A DNA stretch of 53,896 nt from an uncultured Prevotella sp. (GCA_934230685.1 CAKQFF010000003.1:1-53896), one strand, 5' to 3'; shown: positions 43,701 to 51,650, numbered from the stretch's first letter. Translations and numbers: made by a program. The notes: a model not told the origin generated them from the sequence alone.

Positions 43701-44760
43701 TAAGTCCACCACCCTCGGTGCAAATCCATAACCGTCCGTTGCCGTCTTCGGTCATGTTGCCTACAACCGAGAACGACAGACCTGCTGAAGAGCCTGGCAT
43801 GGCACGATAGCGTGTGTATATTTCGTTGTCGGGGTTGAAATAGTTTACTCCACCAAAGTAAGTGCCCAGCCACAGAGTGCCTTGGTTGTCTTTGATGATG
43901 CTCCAAATGCTCGAGTTGGTAAGGCTTCCCGGCATTCCGTCGGCAGTGAATAGTCTGCGCTCGCCTGTCTTTGTGTCAAGTCGGTACAGGCCGTGGTATG
44001 TGCCTATCCACATGTTGCCTGAGTTGTCCTCGCAGAATGTGCGCACAAAATTAGTCACGAGCCAGTCGTTGGTCGTGGTATTTGTTATTTTTCCTTGTGG
44101 TGTTATTGTCCAGAAACCGTTATACCAGCTTCCCACCCATATATTATGGTGCGAATCTTCGTATACAGTGGTGATTTGGCCTTCGTTAATGATTTGTGAT
44201 AGTCGTCCGTTGGCGAAGCAATACAGGCCACGGTTGTCTGTTCCAATCCATAGTCTCTTGCGGCTGTCTTGGAATAGCGATGACACTTTTGTGCCTTTTG
44301 GCACTGTGGCTATATGCTTGCTGCTGCCATTGGCTGTGTCAAGTCGCTCGATGATGTTGCCTACAGCAAGATAAAGAGCGTCGCCGTGACAAATGGCAGC
44401 GGCGTTGCAGCGTCGCAGAATAGAGAACTTTTGGGTGCGTATGTCAAGGCTTGCCACTCCCTCCGAGCTTACGAGATAGAGTGTGCGGTTATGGTCGCCC
44501 GTCACGAGGCGCACATTGTTGCAGAATAGCGAGTTGGAGTTGCCGGGTTGATAACTGTATACGTGTATAGCGTTGCCGTCGTAGGAGTCGAGTCCCACGC
44601 GGGTTGCCATCCATATCACTCCGCCGTTGTCGGCATAAAGGCTGTTGACAGAAATCTGCGACAGTCCGTCGGCAGGGGTCAAATGGTTGAAGTTTATGTT
44701 CTGAGCTCTCATGCAGAGGGCTGTCACAAGGCAGATGAAGGTTAGAATGTTTCGGATCAT
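40702..44760 (-). CDS. Hybrid two-component system sensor/regulator (HTCS)
   Basis: This single 1352-residue protein combines a full two-component system. It has a signal peptide (about 1-20) and a periplasmic double propeller of Reg_prop repeats (about 25-690; GVIWMATRVGLDSYD, KRLWIGTDNRGLYCF). A Y_Y_Y domain (about 700-770) and a membrane helix (about 778-800) follow. The histidine kinase has His812 (FFTNVSHEIRTPL) and a HATPase with GKGIAKEELANVFGRF. The receiver carries Asp1151 (LVLSDVLMP), and a C-terminal AraC-type DNA-binding domain spans about 1240-1350. A Thr/Ala/Asn-rich linker (about 1033-1100) joins kinase and receiver. Such proteins bind oligosaccharides in the periplasm and switch on glycan-use genes. 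The GH20 gene is the nearest candidate target. It starts 10 bases after trmN6, which is unusual. Confidence 0.95.
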   Translation of the reverse strand: MIRNILTFICLVTALCMRAQNINFNHLTPADGLSQISVNSLYADNGGVIWMATRVGLDSYDGNAIHVYSYQPGNSNSLFCNNVRLVTGDHNRTLYLVSSEGVASLDIRTQKFSILRRCNAAAICHGDALYLAVGNIIERLDTANGSSKHIATVPKGTKVSSLFQDSRKRLWIGTDNRGLYCFANGRLSQIINEGQITTVYEDSHHNIWVGSWYNGFWTITPQGKITNTTTNDWLVTNFVRTFCEDNSGNMWIGTYHGLYRLDTKTGERRLFTADGMPGSLTNSSIWSIIKDNQGTLWLGTYFGGVNYFNPDNEIYTRYRAMPGSSAGLSFSVVGNMTEDGNGRLWICTEGGGLNILDRSTGRFTHFTNISTANLKAIYYDKQRKAMWVGTHLGGLCRVDVATGHVTTYKHHSGDIHSLPSNIVRSITPYGKKLIIGTHRGVAIMDPDAKGESCFTKLLADKNLLAVPSTCVDKKGYLWIATEGIGVFRINPKNGSYQQFTHSSDNNSTPSSNYVNHIMLDRMGRLWFSMANNSICLYNEKNNTFTTYGDAEGLTSDCVYATSPSTLNNRDILLITNRGFSVFDFEKRHFHNYDRSNGFPLESINENALYASSDGTVFLGGIDGMVSFNERNLYKKAQPYHIGFSRLYVNGEKISPDDKTGILTDALRFTKEVVLDHDQRVFSVEVYTTNFFKTNAAPLQFRLRGVSNRWFNVRGKQLSFNGLSSGKYTLEVRSTDGKAAMATLQIHILPPWYLSWWAYLIYIVTTVAAAWWLIREYRDRIRMSESLKFEQQRVKDIQEQNQSKLRFFTNVSHEIRTPLTVIIGLSESLLQSSAFAADIRNKILGIYRNSSQLRSLISELLDFRKQEQGHIHIYVKEQDFVAFIRETVTLFKEFATMKDLSLELHMPSSMPMWFDRKQMLKVVNNLISNAMKHTPQGGTITISAEQQGDKAVIKVTDTGKGIAKEELANVFGRFYQVRGFESFSEIGTGIGLNLTQGIVELHHGTITVDSTLGKGTTFTVTLPISKSAFSPEEIDNAPTTTKIEQKAEHEATEDSKNNETTASTTASTAVNISMSTSANTPANNNTAETTGDSAATPTDEARPTILIVEDNDDIRQLLVTLFCPFYRTITAVDGREALEMVTDEMPDLVLSDVLMPHMSGIELCKAIKHDFSICHIPVVLLTARTAVEQALEGLKTGADDYVTKPFNSDVLISRCNNLVNTRRLLQRKFGEHPHTEADVLATNPLDKDLLDRAMKIIDKYYTDSSFSVDTFAKEIGMSRTAFFNKWKDLTGDTPKGFILNMRLRKAADMLRNHKEMSISEVSYANGFSSPRYFCKCFKDAYKVQPSAYRNGEA

Positions 44761-44770
44761 GATTATGTTT

Positions 44771-45475
44771 TTATTTGATGTAGAATATGTCAGTTAACTG
44801 TTTGTACCATTCCGACTTTGTGCCGTCGGCATTCATGATACATTGTTCGTCATTGACTGTTGTTGAAGCTTTAGCGGCATGCTTGAATGCCACAAGATAG
44901 CGTTTTGGTTGCTTGCGTGGTGTAGTGCGTATGGCACATCGTCGCGACATGGCAAGTCCGGATAGATAAGCTTCGGCTGTGAACAGTGTCAGGCAGTCGA
45001 AAGGAATAACGGCACTGAATTCACCATCTTCATCGAGCAAACTCCTTACTGATGCAAACAACTCGCGGTAGGGCAGTGTGTCTGCATGGCGTGCAGTGGC
45101 TCTTTGAGAGTCGGGATTCTTAAGACTGTCGGTAAAGAATGGCGGGTTGGAGACGATGGCATCAAACTTCTCCTGTGCGCTGAACGACTGTATAGGTGTT
45201 TCCACGATATTCACCCGATCGGCAAATGGCGAGGCTTTCGCATTGTCGTTAGCCTGTATAGCAGCCTCGTGGTCTATTTCCACTGCGGTTAGCCTCGCTT
45301 TGCCAAAGCGTTGGGCAAGCATGAGCGTTATCAGTCCTGTGCCCGTACCAATGTCGAGAATGTTGGCTCCACCATGTGCCCATGCGCCAAGAATCACGCC
45401 GTCGGTGCCTACTTTCATGGCGCAGCGGTCTTGATAAATGGTGAATTGGCGGAATGTGAACGATTGGTTTGACAT
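44771..45475 (-). CDS. trmN6: tRNA1(Val) (adenine(37)-N6)-methyltransferase-like protein
   Basis: This 234-residue class I methyltransferase has the AdoMet motif NILDIGTGTGLITLMLAQRF (about residues 38-57) and the amino-methyltransferase motif IVSNPPFF. Its start, FTFRQFTIYQDRCAMKVGTDG, is typical of the YfiC/TrmN6 family, which methylates A37 of tRNA1(Val). Near the C-terminus a segment (STTVNDEQCIMNADGTKS) looks inserted relative to the usual fold, just before the end. The gene lies between the lipid kinase gene (42 bases upstream) and the HTCS gene (10 bases downstream), all on the minus strand. Confidence 0.9.
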   Translation of the reverse strand: MSNQSFTFRQFTIYQDRCAMKVGTDGVILGAWAHGGANILDIGTGTGLITLMLAQRFGKARLTAVEIDHEAAIQANDNAKASPFADRVNIVETPIQSFSAQEKFDAIVSNPPFFTDSLKNPDSQRATARHADTLPYRELFASVRSLLDEDGEFSAVIPFDCLTLFTAEAYLSGLAMSRRCAIRTTPRKQPKRYLVAFKHAAKASTTVNDEQCIMNADGTKSEWYKQLTDIFYIK

Positions 45476-45517
45476 GATTGGTCTGATAAATTGATAGTTT
45501 TTATATATTAATCAAGC

Positions 45518-46546
45518 TTATAGATTCAGCCTCTTTTGCAAGGCTTTGCTCCAGGCTTGGAATTTGCGTGTGCTGTGGCTTATATCCATTCTTATGTCAT
45601 GTATCTCGTTGAACAGCTCTGCAGCCGCACTCTGTAGTGCGTTGGGCTGTCGCTCGCTGCGGTCGGCCGACGGATTGACAACAATCTTTATGCCCTTAGG
45701 CTTCAGCTCCACCTTTATGTCCTTGCCCGACATCACGGGGTCGCCGTCGTAGTGGATAACGCCTGGCTGGTCGCGGTGTATATGCAGCGTCTTGCATCTG
45801 AATGTCTTTATTTTCGAGCTTTTGTCAAGTGTCTTGTTAAACATGTCGATGCTTATCTGCGGTGCTTCAAGCAGGTCGAATGGCTCCATTATTATAACGT
45901 CCATAAGTCCGTCGCTCATCGAGGCCTGAGGTGCTATATAGGCGTTGTTGCCATATTGTGAGGCATTGGCGCAGGATATGAGGAAAGCCTTGTAGCGTGT
46001 TGTGCCGTTGTCGTCCTCAATGGTGTAGGTCTCGGGTTTGTACTTCAGTCCCTCGCGCAATACATTTTCTATATATGTAATAGGACCGCGCTTGCCGGCC
46101 TCAGCAAACTTCATGCTCACGAAGGCGTCGAAGCCCATGCCGCATGTGCAGAAGAAGGGATAATCGTTGATAATACCGTAGTCGAGGTCGCGTGTCTCGC
46201 ATTTGTTGATTACATCTATCGCTTTTCTCACGTTGATAGGCAGTAGCAAGTGCCGCGCAAGACCGTTGCCCGATCCGCACGGGATGATGCCAAGAGCCGT
46301 TTGAGAGTGAACAATGCTACGTGCCACCTCGTTCACGGTGCCGTCGCCACCTACGGCTACGACTACATCCACGCCTTTATCCTTGGCTTTAGCGGCTATC
46401 TCGGTGGCGTGTCCGGCATATTGTGTAACGGCAATTTCATAGTCAAATTTGTCATGGTCGATGGTCTCGGCTATGATGTCGGGTATGGCTGCCTTGTCGG
46501 AAGTTCCCGATTTGAGGTTGATTATGAAAACAGCTTTTTTCTTCAT
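45518..46546 (-). CDS. Diacylglycerol kinase family lipid kinase
   Basis: This 342-residue protein has the DAGK catalytic signature VVAVGGDGTVNEVARSIV (about residues 61-78) and the second motif LGIIPCGSGNGLARHL. The C-terminal half is the YegS/BmrU-type beta domain (IAPQASMSDGLMDVIIMEP). It should phosphorylate a lipid hydroxyl using ATP. The substrate could be diacylglycerol, a glycerolipid or, given the divergent serine palmitoyltransferase gene, a sphingoid base or ceramide; the last is inference. The C-terminal extension past about residue 295 is helical and variable. A -7 box lies at 46578-46585. Confidence 0.92.
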   Translation of the reverse strand: MKKKAVFIINLKSGTSDKAAIPDIIAETIDHDKFDYEIAVTQYAGHATEIAAKAKDKGVDVVVAVGGDGTVNEVARSIVHSQTALGIIPCGSGNGLARHLLLPINVRKAIDVINKCETRDLDYGIINDYPFFCTCGMGFDAFVSMKFAEAGKRGPITYIENVLREGLKYKPETYTIEDDNGTTRYKAFLISCANASQYGNNAYIAPQASMSDGLMDVIIMEPFDLLEAPQISIDMFNKTLDKSSKIKTFRCKTLHIHRDQPGVIHYDGDPVMSGKDIKVELKPKGIKIVVNPSADRSERQPNALQSAAAELFNEIHDIRMDISHSTRKFQAWSKALQKRLNL

Positions 46547-46577
46547 AAGTATTTAAAAATATGATATATTGAGATTA

Positions 46578-46585
46578 CAAAGTTA
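46578..46585 (-). promoter_or_regulatory. Putative -7 box of the lipid kinase gene
   Basis: The minus strand reads TAACTTTG, 31 bases before the start codon. No clear -33 box. Confidence 0.5.
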
Positions 46586-46679
46586 CGAAATTTAAGTTTT
46601 TATACGTTGTTTTTCTCATTTAAAAATGCGAAAAAGTCACATTTCTTGGAAAAATATAATTTATATTGGTTTTTATTTG

Positions 46680-46687
46680 TAACTTTG
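46680..46687 (+). promoter_or_regulatory. Putative -7 box of the serine palmitoyltransferase gene
   Basis: TAACTTTG matches TAnnTTTG. It places the transcript start near 46694, which rules out the upstream TTG at 46692 as start and favours the ATG at 46737. Confidence 0.6.
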
Positions 46688-46736
46688 CGCCTTGGAAATA
46701 ACAATAATGGGTTCACAAACCTATACAAATATTAAA

Positions 46737-47927
46737 ATGGGACAATTACAGGAAAAATACAAGAGCTATCGTCTTCCGCAGAAATACATGGCAGAAGGCG
46801 TGTATCCCTATTTTCGTGAGATTACGAGCAAGCAGGGCACAGAGGTAGAAATGGGCGGACATAAGGTGCTTATGTTTGGTTCTAACGCTTACACCGGACT
46901 TACGGGCGACCAGCGCATTATTGACGCTGCCAAAGCTGCCCTCGACAAGTATGGTTCAGGCTGTGCCGGAAGCCGTTTCCTCAATGGAACTCTTGATTTG
47001 CACGTTCAGCTAGAGAAGGAGCTTGCCGAGTATATAGGCAAGGACGAGACATTGTGCTTCTCTACAGGTTTCTTTGTTAATTCAGGCGTTCTAGCCGTTG
47101 TTGTGGGTCGTGGCGACTATATCATCTGCGATGACCGCGACCACGCAAGTATTGTGGATGGTCGTCGTCTCTCCTTTGCCACACAGCTCCACTACAAGCA
47201 CAACGATATGGAGGACCTCGAGCGTGTGCTCAAGAATCTGCCACACGAGGCTGTGAAGCTTATCGTGGTTGACGGTGTGTTCTCTATGGAGGGTGACTTG
47301 GCCAACCTGCCTAAGATTGTTGAGCTTAAGCACAAGTACAACTGCTCGATTATGGTTGATGAGGCTCATGGTCTTGGTGTGTTCGGCAAGCAGGGACGTG
47401 GCGTTTGCGACCATTTCGGACTTACCGACGAGATTGACCTTATCATGGGTACATTCTCTAAGTCAATGGCAAGTATCGGTGGTTTCATCGCTGGCGACAA
47501 GGACACCATCAACTATCTGCGTCACACATGCCGCACCTACATCTTCAGTGCATCAAATACTCCGGCTGCCACAGCTGCTGCACTTGAGGCTCTTCATATC
47601 ATCAAGAAGGAGCCAGAGCGCATTGAGAAACTTTGGAAGGTGACCAATTATGCATTGCGCCGCTTCAAGGAGGAGGGTTTTGAAATTGGCGAGACAGAGA
47701 GTCCGATTATTCCGCTCTATGTTCACGACGTTGACAAGACTTTCTATGCAACAGCCAAGGCTTTCGAATATGGCGTGTTCATCAATCCGGTTATTCCGCC
47801 GGCTTGCGCACCTCAGGACACTCTCGTACGTTTCGCTCTTATGGCTACTCATACAGAGGAGCAGGTGGAGCGCGGTGTGCAGATACTGAAGCGAGTGTTC
47901 AAGGAGCTTGATATTATCAAGGACTAA
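46737..47927 (+). CDS. Serine palmitoyltransferase-type PLP enzyme
   Basis: This 396-residue alpha-oxoamine synthase is predicted to condense serine with a fatty acyl-CoA to 3-ketosphinganine, the first step of bacterial sphingolipid synthesis. The PLP lysine is Lys242 in GTFSKSMASIGGF. VDEAHGLGVFGKQGRG and SGCAGSRFLNGTLDLHVQLE are family hallmarks. The start MGQLQEKYKSY was chosen because it fits the family length and leaves a normal leader after the -7 box at 46680; an ATG at 46707 would add 10 residues. The close relative 2-amino-3-ketobutyrate CoA ligase (Kbl) is the main alternative, but the N-terminal EVEMGGHKVLMFGSNAYTGL sequence favours SPT. Divergent from a lipid kinase gene. Confidence 0.9.
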   Translation: MGQLQEKYKSYRLPQKYMAEGVYPYFREITSKQGTEVEMGGHKVLMFGSNAYTGLTGDQRIIDAAKAALDKYGSGCAGSRFLNGTLDLHVQLEKELAEYIGKDETLCFSTGFFVNSGVLAVVVGRGDYIICDDRDHASIVDGRRLSFATQLHYKHNDMEDLERVLKNLPHEAVKLIVVDGVFSMEGDLANLPKIVELKHKYNCSIMVDEAHGLGVFGKQGRGVCDHFGLTDEIDLIMGTFSKSMASIGGFIAGDKDTINYLRHTCRTYIFSASNTPAATAAALEALHIIKKEPERIEKLWKVTNYALRRFKEEGFEIGETESPIIPLYVHDVDKTFYATAKAFEYGVFINPVIPPACAPQDTLVRFALMATHTEEQVERGVQILKRVFKELDIIKD

Positions 47928-47979
47928 GTTTCTGATAAGAATATAAACTTCGATTTTTCGAAAATTATATAATTTATAT

Positions 47980-48023
47980 ACGGGTATTAACGACTCTAAT
48001 CATATAGAATCGTTAATACCCGT
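47980..48023 (+). terminator. Terminator after the serine palmitoyltransferase gene
   Basis: ACGGGTATTAACGA pairs perfectly with TCGTTAATACCCGT across a 16-base loop, followed by TTCTTTTT. Confidence 0.88.
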
Positions 48024-48193
48024 TTCTTTTTACTTCACGAGCGAAGCGAGTTTTCTTCCTATAACTTCCTATAACTACTTTCGTTTGCGAAACTTAAGTA
48101 CAATAGTAATATGTTCAAATAGTATGGATAAACCTATGAATAAGCATGAAAATCATAAAAATGATGATTTTCTTTGATTTTTATGCCGAAAAA

Positions 48194-48225
48194 TTTGCGT
48201 GTACCAATATTTCTTTATACCTTTG
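48194..48225 (+). promoter_or_regulatory. tRNA-Pro promoter
   Basis: TTTG (48194-48197), 20 bases, then TACCTTTG (48218-48225), identical in both boxes and in spacing to the tRNA-Arg promoter. The stretch between the preceding terminator and this promoter holds a small direct repeat (CTTCCTATAA twice, 48055-48074) and nothing else recognised. Confidence 0.85.
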
Positions 48226-48242
48226 CACTCGCTAAAGAAAAA

Positions 48243-48316
48243 CGGGGTGTAGCGCAGTCCGGTAGCGCGCCTGGTTTGGGACCAGGTGGTCGCAGGTTCG
48301 AATCCTGTCGCCCCGA
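48243..48316 (+). tRNA. tRNA-Pro (anticodon TGG)
   Basis: A 74-base cloverleaf with acceptor CGGGGTG, an anticodon stem CCTGG/CCAGG around the loop TTTGGGA (anticodon TGG), T arm GGTTCGAATCC and discriminator A. UGG reads most or all proline codons. CCA is not encoded. Its last base is the first base of the terminator stem. Confidence 0.96.
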
Positions 48317-48355
48317 CACAAGAAAGGCTCTTCTTAGGAAGAGCCTTTCTTGTGT
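48316..48355 (+). terminator. tRNA-Pro terminator
   Basis: A perfect 18-bp stem (ACACAAGAAAGGCTCTTC and complement) with a TTAG loop starts exactly at the tRNA discriminator base. Confidence 0.85.
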
Positions 48356-48549
48356 TTGTACGCTTGGCAAGTTCTTTGCTTGTCATAATTCTTGATTTCT
48401 TAGTATTTATATTGCCTTCTTGTTGCTTTTAAAAAACTTCGTAATGTAATAAATCAGAATCAGCGTATGTATTCTGCACACCTTTGAGCTTAATTGTTAT
48501 ATTGTATCAAGTATCCCTTATAATGCTTATTGAATATAATAGGTTACTT

Positions 48550-48625
48550 CGATTTTTGCTTACTGGCAAAAGTATCTTTGCCTGCAGTCAAAAATGTTTC
48601 TGCCTGCAGTCAAAAGTACTTAAGC
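48550..48625. repeat. Dispersed palindromic repeat family 2, copy B
   Basis: Three units of about 22 bases: TTTTTGCTTACTGGCAAAA, ATCTTTGCCTGCAGTCAAA (48574-48592) and a second CTGCCTGCAGTCAAAA. It is in inverse orientation to copy A at 3585-3655, with a 19-base exact match. The rest of 48356-48636 shows no gene. Confidence 0.65.
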
Positions 48626-48636
48626 TTGCTGGCGTA

Positions 48637-50049
48637 TTATCTTTTTATCATCTTCTTGGCATAGTCGCCTTGTTTTATTATATAGATACCTTTTTCTGTA
48701 GGAGCGTCAACTTTTATGCCTTGCATGTTGTAGTATTCTGTTTTGGAGTTGTTGGCTGTAGTTACAGAGTTGATGCCAGTGTTGATACCCATGAAGTCGC
48801 TGTAGGTGTATTTCTTCTTTTCATTCACCTTATTGTTCTCATCATATTCGGTGATGATCTTCTCAGTCAATTCTCCATGCTCACCATCATATTTGTATTC
48901 GATATCCGTAGCTTCGTCCAGAGACCATGTCTTCTCGCCTTCCTCCATTTCATAGGCAGCAGAGCGGGTCACATTGCCTTTCTCGTCTTTTGTTATTTCG
49001 TCATATTCTCCACTGATGAGGTTTTTATCGGCCACTGTAGCTCCGATTCCCAAAGCGTTTAAATATATATAGCTGCCCAATTTATAGCTGCCATTGTTGT
49101 CGAGCATTTCTTTCTTGTAGACCATGGCTAACTTGGTGGCAAGTATCGATGTTGAGGCTGTAAGGGTGAATCCGCCGTCATCGGTTGTTTCGTTTGTCAC
49201 GTCAAACGACATGTCGGTCTCAAGTTCCTCCAGATGCATGCTTACTTTGGCAGACTTTATGACGTTGTTGCCAGATGCAAAATCCTCAAAGTCATCGATA
49301 ATGAATTTGCCGTCGTACTTCTCCCAAACGATATCCGTAATCCTTATGGTGTTTGTAGGTTCGTCGCTGAGGTTGTCGTCGTCGTCATAGTAGCTGTACT
49401 CTGTGCAGGCGGTCGGACCGTTTGAGCCTTCTGTATATTCAAACTCCGCCTTTTCGTATACCTTCCAGTTGCCGCTCTTGTCGAGAGTCCAATGTGTCAT
49501 GCTTGTCATATCGCCTTTGGCGTTGCGTGTGATGTCGAAGCGATAGTGCATATCCGTGGTCCATTGGTTTGTATAGGCATTGTAGGTCAGGGTCTCTACC
49601 TCGATAGGCATCATTGTGTTCTCGTCGTATTTAGTGATACTTTTAGCAACAGGAGAATAGTTTGTGCCGTCGGTCGAGCCTGAGGTGAGTGTGTTGGTGC
49701 ATTTGCCATTGTCGTCGTAAGTTAGCTCGGTCTTGGTCCATGGGTAGCGGTCGTCGTCATCTGTTTCATGCTTTACTATCGCTACGACATTTCCGTTCTT
49801 GTCGTATGTGTATTTGGTTTCGGCTTCCACAGACCATACGGAGTTGTCGTATTCGTATTCGGTTTCAGTGCCAGGTAGCCAAATCATCTTCTCGGCTGCT
49901 TGCATAGCCTTCATGGCAGGTTTCTTCATGCCGAGCTTTGCAAACATGTTCTTTGCGATAGCCTGGATGTCGTTGTTGTTTGTCTGTGCGTAGGAAGGAG
50001 TGGCGAGTAAAAGAGTCAGTGCCGCTGCGGTAATGGTCATTTTTCTCAT
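48637..50049 (-). CDS. Secreted protein with YD-like repeats and T9SS-type tail, function unknown
   Basis: This 470-residue protein has a signal peptide ending at about PSYAQ (residue 21). Most of it consists of short strand-turn-strand repeats of the type KYTYDKNGNVVAIVKHE, ELTYDDNGKCTNTL and ITKYDENTMMPIEVETLTYN, resembling YD/RHS-like repeats in small form. The end, YYNMQGIKVDAPTEKGIYII then KKMIKR, fits a T9SS sorting tail. No catalytic residues can be named. It is probably an exposed surface or outer-membrane-associated protein. It follows pepD by 93 bases across a terminator hairpin. Confidence 0.82.
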   Translation of the reverse strand: MRKMTITAAALTLLLATPSYAQTNNNDIQAIAKNMFAKLGMKKPAMKAMQAAEKMIWLPGTETEYEYDNSVWSVEAETKYTYDKNGNVVAIVKHETDDDDRYPWTKTELTYDDNGKCTNTLTSGSTDGTNYSPVAKSITKYDENTMMPIEVETLTYNAYTNQWTTDMHYRFDITRNAKGDMTSMTHWTLDKSGNWKVYEKAEFEYTEGSNGPTACTEYSYYDDDDNLSDEPTNTIRITDIVWEKYDGKFIIDDFEDFASGNNVIKSAKVSMHLEELETDMSFDVTNETTDDGGFTLTASTSILATKLAMVYKKEMLDNNGSYKLGSYIYLNALGIGATVADKNLISGEYDEITKDEKGNVTRSAAYEMEEGEKTWSLDEATDIEYKYDGEHGELTEKIITEYDENNKVNEKKKYTYSDFMGINTGINSVTTANNSKTEYYNMQGIKVDAPTEKGIYIIKQGDYAKKMIKR

Positions 50050-50090
50050 AAGCGGGAGTTTTAATAAGTTAATGTATTAGGGTTTTATAA

Positions 50091-50124
50091 AATTATGGAG
50101 CACCATATTGGGCACTCCATAATT
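50091..50124 (-). terminator. pepD terminator
   Basis: AATTATGGAG pairs perfectly with CTCCATAATT, followed on the minus strand by TTATAAAA. It lies about 20 bases after the pepD stop. Confidence 0.7.
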
Positions 50125-50142
50125 GATGTGTCAGTGTTTTTT

Positions 50143-51594
50143 TTATTTCACGTTCTTCAAGATATCGAGCAGATGATCCCATACCATCTGTACTGTCGGG
50201 ATGTGCAGGCGCTCGTCAGGAGTGTGTACGTCGCGCAGGGTAGGACCGAATGAAACCATGTCGAGGTTAGGATAGCGCTCTGAGAACAGACCGCATTCAA
50301 GACCTGCGTGGATGCCCTTAACGATAGGATCCTTGCCAAAGAGCTTCTTGTATGACTCCACGGCAACCTTTGTGAGCTTGCTGTTGGGATTCATCTTCCA
50401 TGCTGGATAGCCATCGCTCATGGCAACCTCGGCACCTGCAAGTTCGAAGGCAGCCTTCACGGTGTTGGTCTCGTTCTCAAGGTTGCTCATCACGTTAGAG
50501 CGCTGTGAGGTTACGATGTTAATCTCGTTCTCGCTTGTGATGACGCTTGCCACGTTGTTTGATGTTTCAACCATGTAGGCCAAAGCCTCGTCCTGGCACA
50601 TGGCGAATACACCATTGTCTACTGCCTGGATGGCGAGGATGAAGCGGCGGCTTGCGTCCTTGGCTATAACGGCTGCAGCGTCGGTGCTTTCGAGGTTGAA
50701 CTCCATGGCATTGTCTGTCACGTGATACTCCTCTTCTACGTTGGCAGTGAAGATGTTCCAATCTACACGCACTGTCTCTTTCTCGTTAGCAGGAACTGCA
50801 AATACGATTACACCGTCGCGTGGAATTGCATTGTGGAGCTTGCCTGAGTTGAATGAGGCAAGGCGCAAGTCCATCTTCTCCTGCTCCTTGTAGAGGAAAC
50901 GGTTGAGAATCTTTATGGCATTGGCGCGCTTCTTGTTGATGTCGTCGCCAGAGTGTCCACCCTTCAAGCCCTTGATAGAAGCCTTGAGGAAAAAGTAGCC
51001 CTCGGGAGCCTGCTCACGTGTGAATGTGAATTTGGCAGAAGTTGTCTTGCCACCGGCGCATGATATGAAAATCTGTCCTTCGTCCTCAGAGTCGAGGTTG
51101 ATAAGCATATCGCCCTTCATGAATCCTTCCTTCATGCCCATGGCACCAGTGAGACTTGTCTCCTCGTCGCGTGTGAAGACGCACTCCAATGGTCCGTGCT
51201 CGATGTCGTCGCTGTCGAGGATAGCCAACTCAATGGCGCAACCGATGCCGTCGTCGGCACCAAGTGTTGTGCCTTTGGCTGTAAGCCATTCGCCGTCAAC
51301 GTAGGTCTGAATTGCGTCCTTGTGGAAGTCGAACTCAATGTCCACGAGCTTGTCGCACACCATGTCCATGTGGCTCTGAAGGCTTACCATAGGTGCAGCC
51401 TCATGGCCCTTTGTGGCTGGCTTGCGGATTATAACGTTGCCAGTCTCGTCAACCTCGTATTCAAGGCCGCGCTGCTCGGCAAAACTCTTCAAATACTCAA
51501 TCATGCGCTCCTCGTGCTTTGACGGACGAGGAATCTTGTTGATTTCGGCAAACTGCTCAAACACGCGAGCAGGTTTCAATTCACAATTACTCAT
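50143..51594 (-). CDS. pepD: Aminoacyl-histidine dipeptidase (peptidase D, M20 family)
   Basis: This 483-residue cytoplasmic zinc peptidase cleaves dipeptides such as Xaa-His. Metal-binding and catalytic stretches typical of M20C are visible: LQSHMDMVCDK (His and Asp), LGADDGIGCAIELA (bridging Asp), TRDEETSLTGAMGM (catalytic Glu) and GIHAGLECGLF near the C-terminus. An insertion forming the dimerisation or lid domain fills the middle (about residues 190-380). Its -7 box overlaps the divergent promoter region of the small membrane protein gene. Confidence 0.96.
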   Translation of the reverse strand: MSNCELKPARVFEQFAEINKIPRPSKHEERMIEYLKSFAEQRGLEYEVDETGNVIIRKPATKGHEAAPMVSLQSHMDMVCDKLVDIEFDFHKDAIQTYVDGEWLTAKGTTLGADDGIGCAIELAILDSDDIEHGPLECVFTRDEETSLTGAMGMKEGFMKGDMLINLDSEDEGQIFISCAGGKTTSAKFTFTREQAPEGYFFLKASIKGLKGGHSGDDINKKRANAIKILNRFLYKEQEKMDLRLASFNSGKLHNAIPRDGVIVFAVPANEKETVRVDWNIFTANVEEEYHVTDNAMEFNLESTDAAAVIAKDASRRFILAIQAVDNGVFAMCQDEALAYMVETSNNVASVITSENEINIVTSQRSNVMSNLENETNTVKAAFELAGAEVAMSDGYPAWKMNPNSKLTKVAVESYKKLFGKDPIVKGIHAGLECGLFSERYPNLDMVSFGPTLRDVHTPDERLHIPTVQMVWDHLLDILKNVK

Positions 51595-51650
51595 TTTTTC
51601 TTAATTTCTTTATGTTGAAACAATATTAATCTGAATTTTCAATAATTTAT

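Noticed and set aside
44830..44880. C-terminal STTVNDEQCIMNADG segment of TrmN6 as insertion of a dispersed repeat
   Set aside because: It resembles the kind of sequence encoded by intergenic repeats of this group, but no second copy is visible in the window and the frame is intact.
48055..48074. Tandem CTTCCTATAA repeat upstream of tRNA-Pro
   Set aside because: Only two 10-base copies in AT-rich DNA; chance is sufficient explanation.
48153..48386. Open frames running through tRNA-Pro on either strand
   Set aside because: They cover a tRNA and its terminator, so they are accidental.
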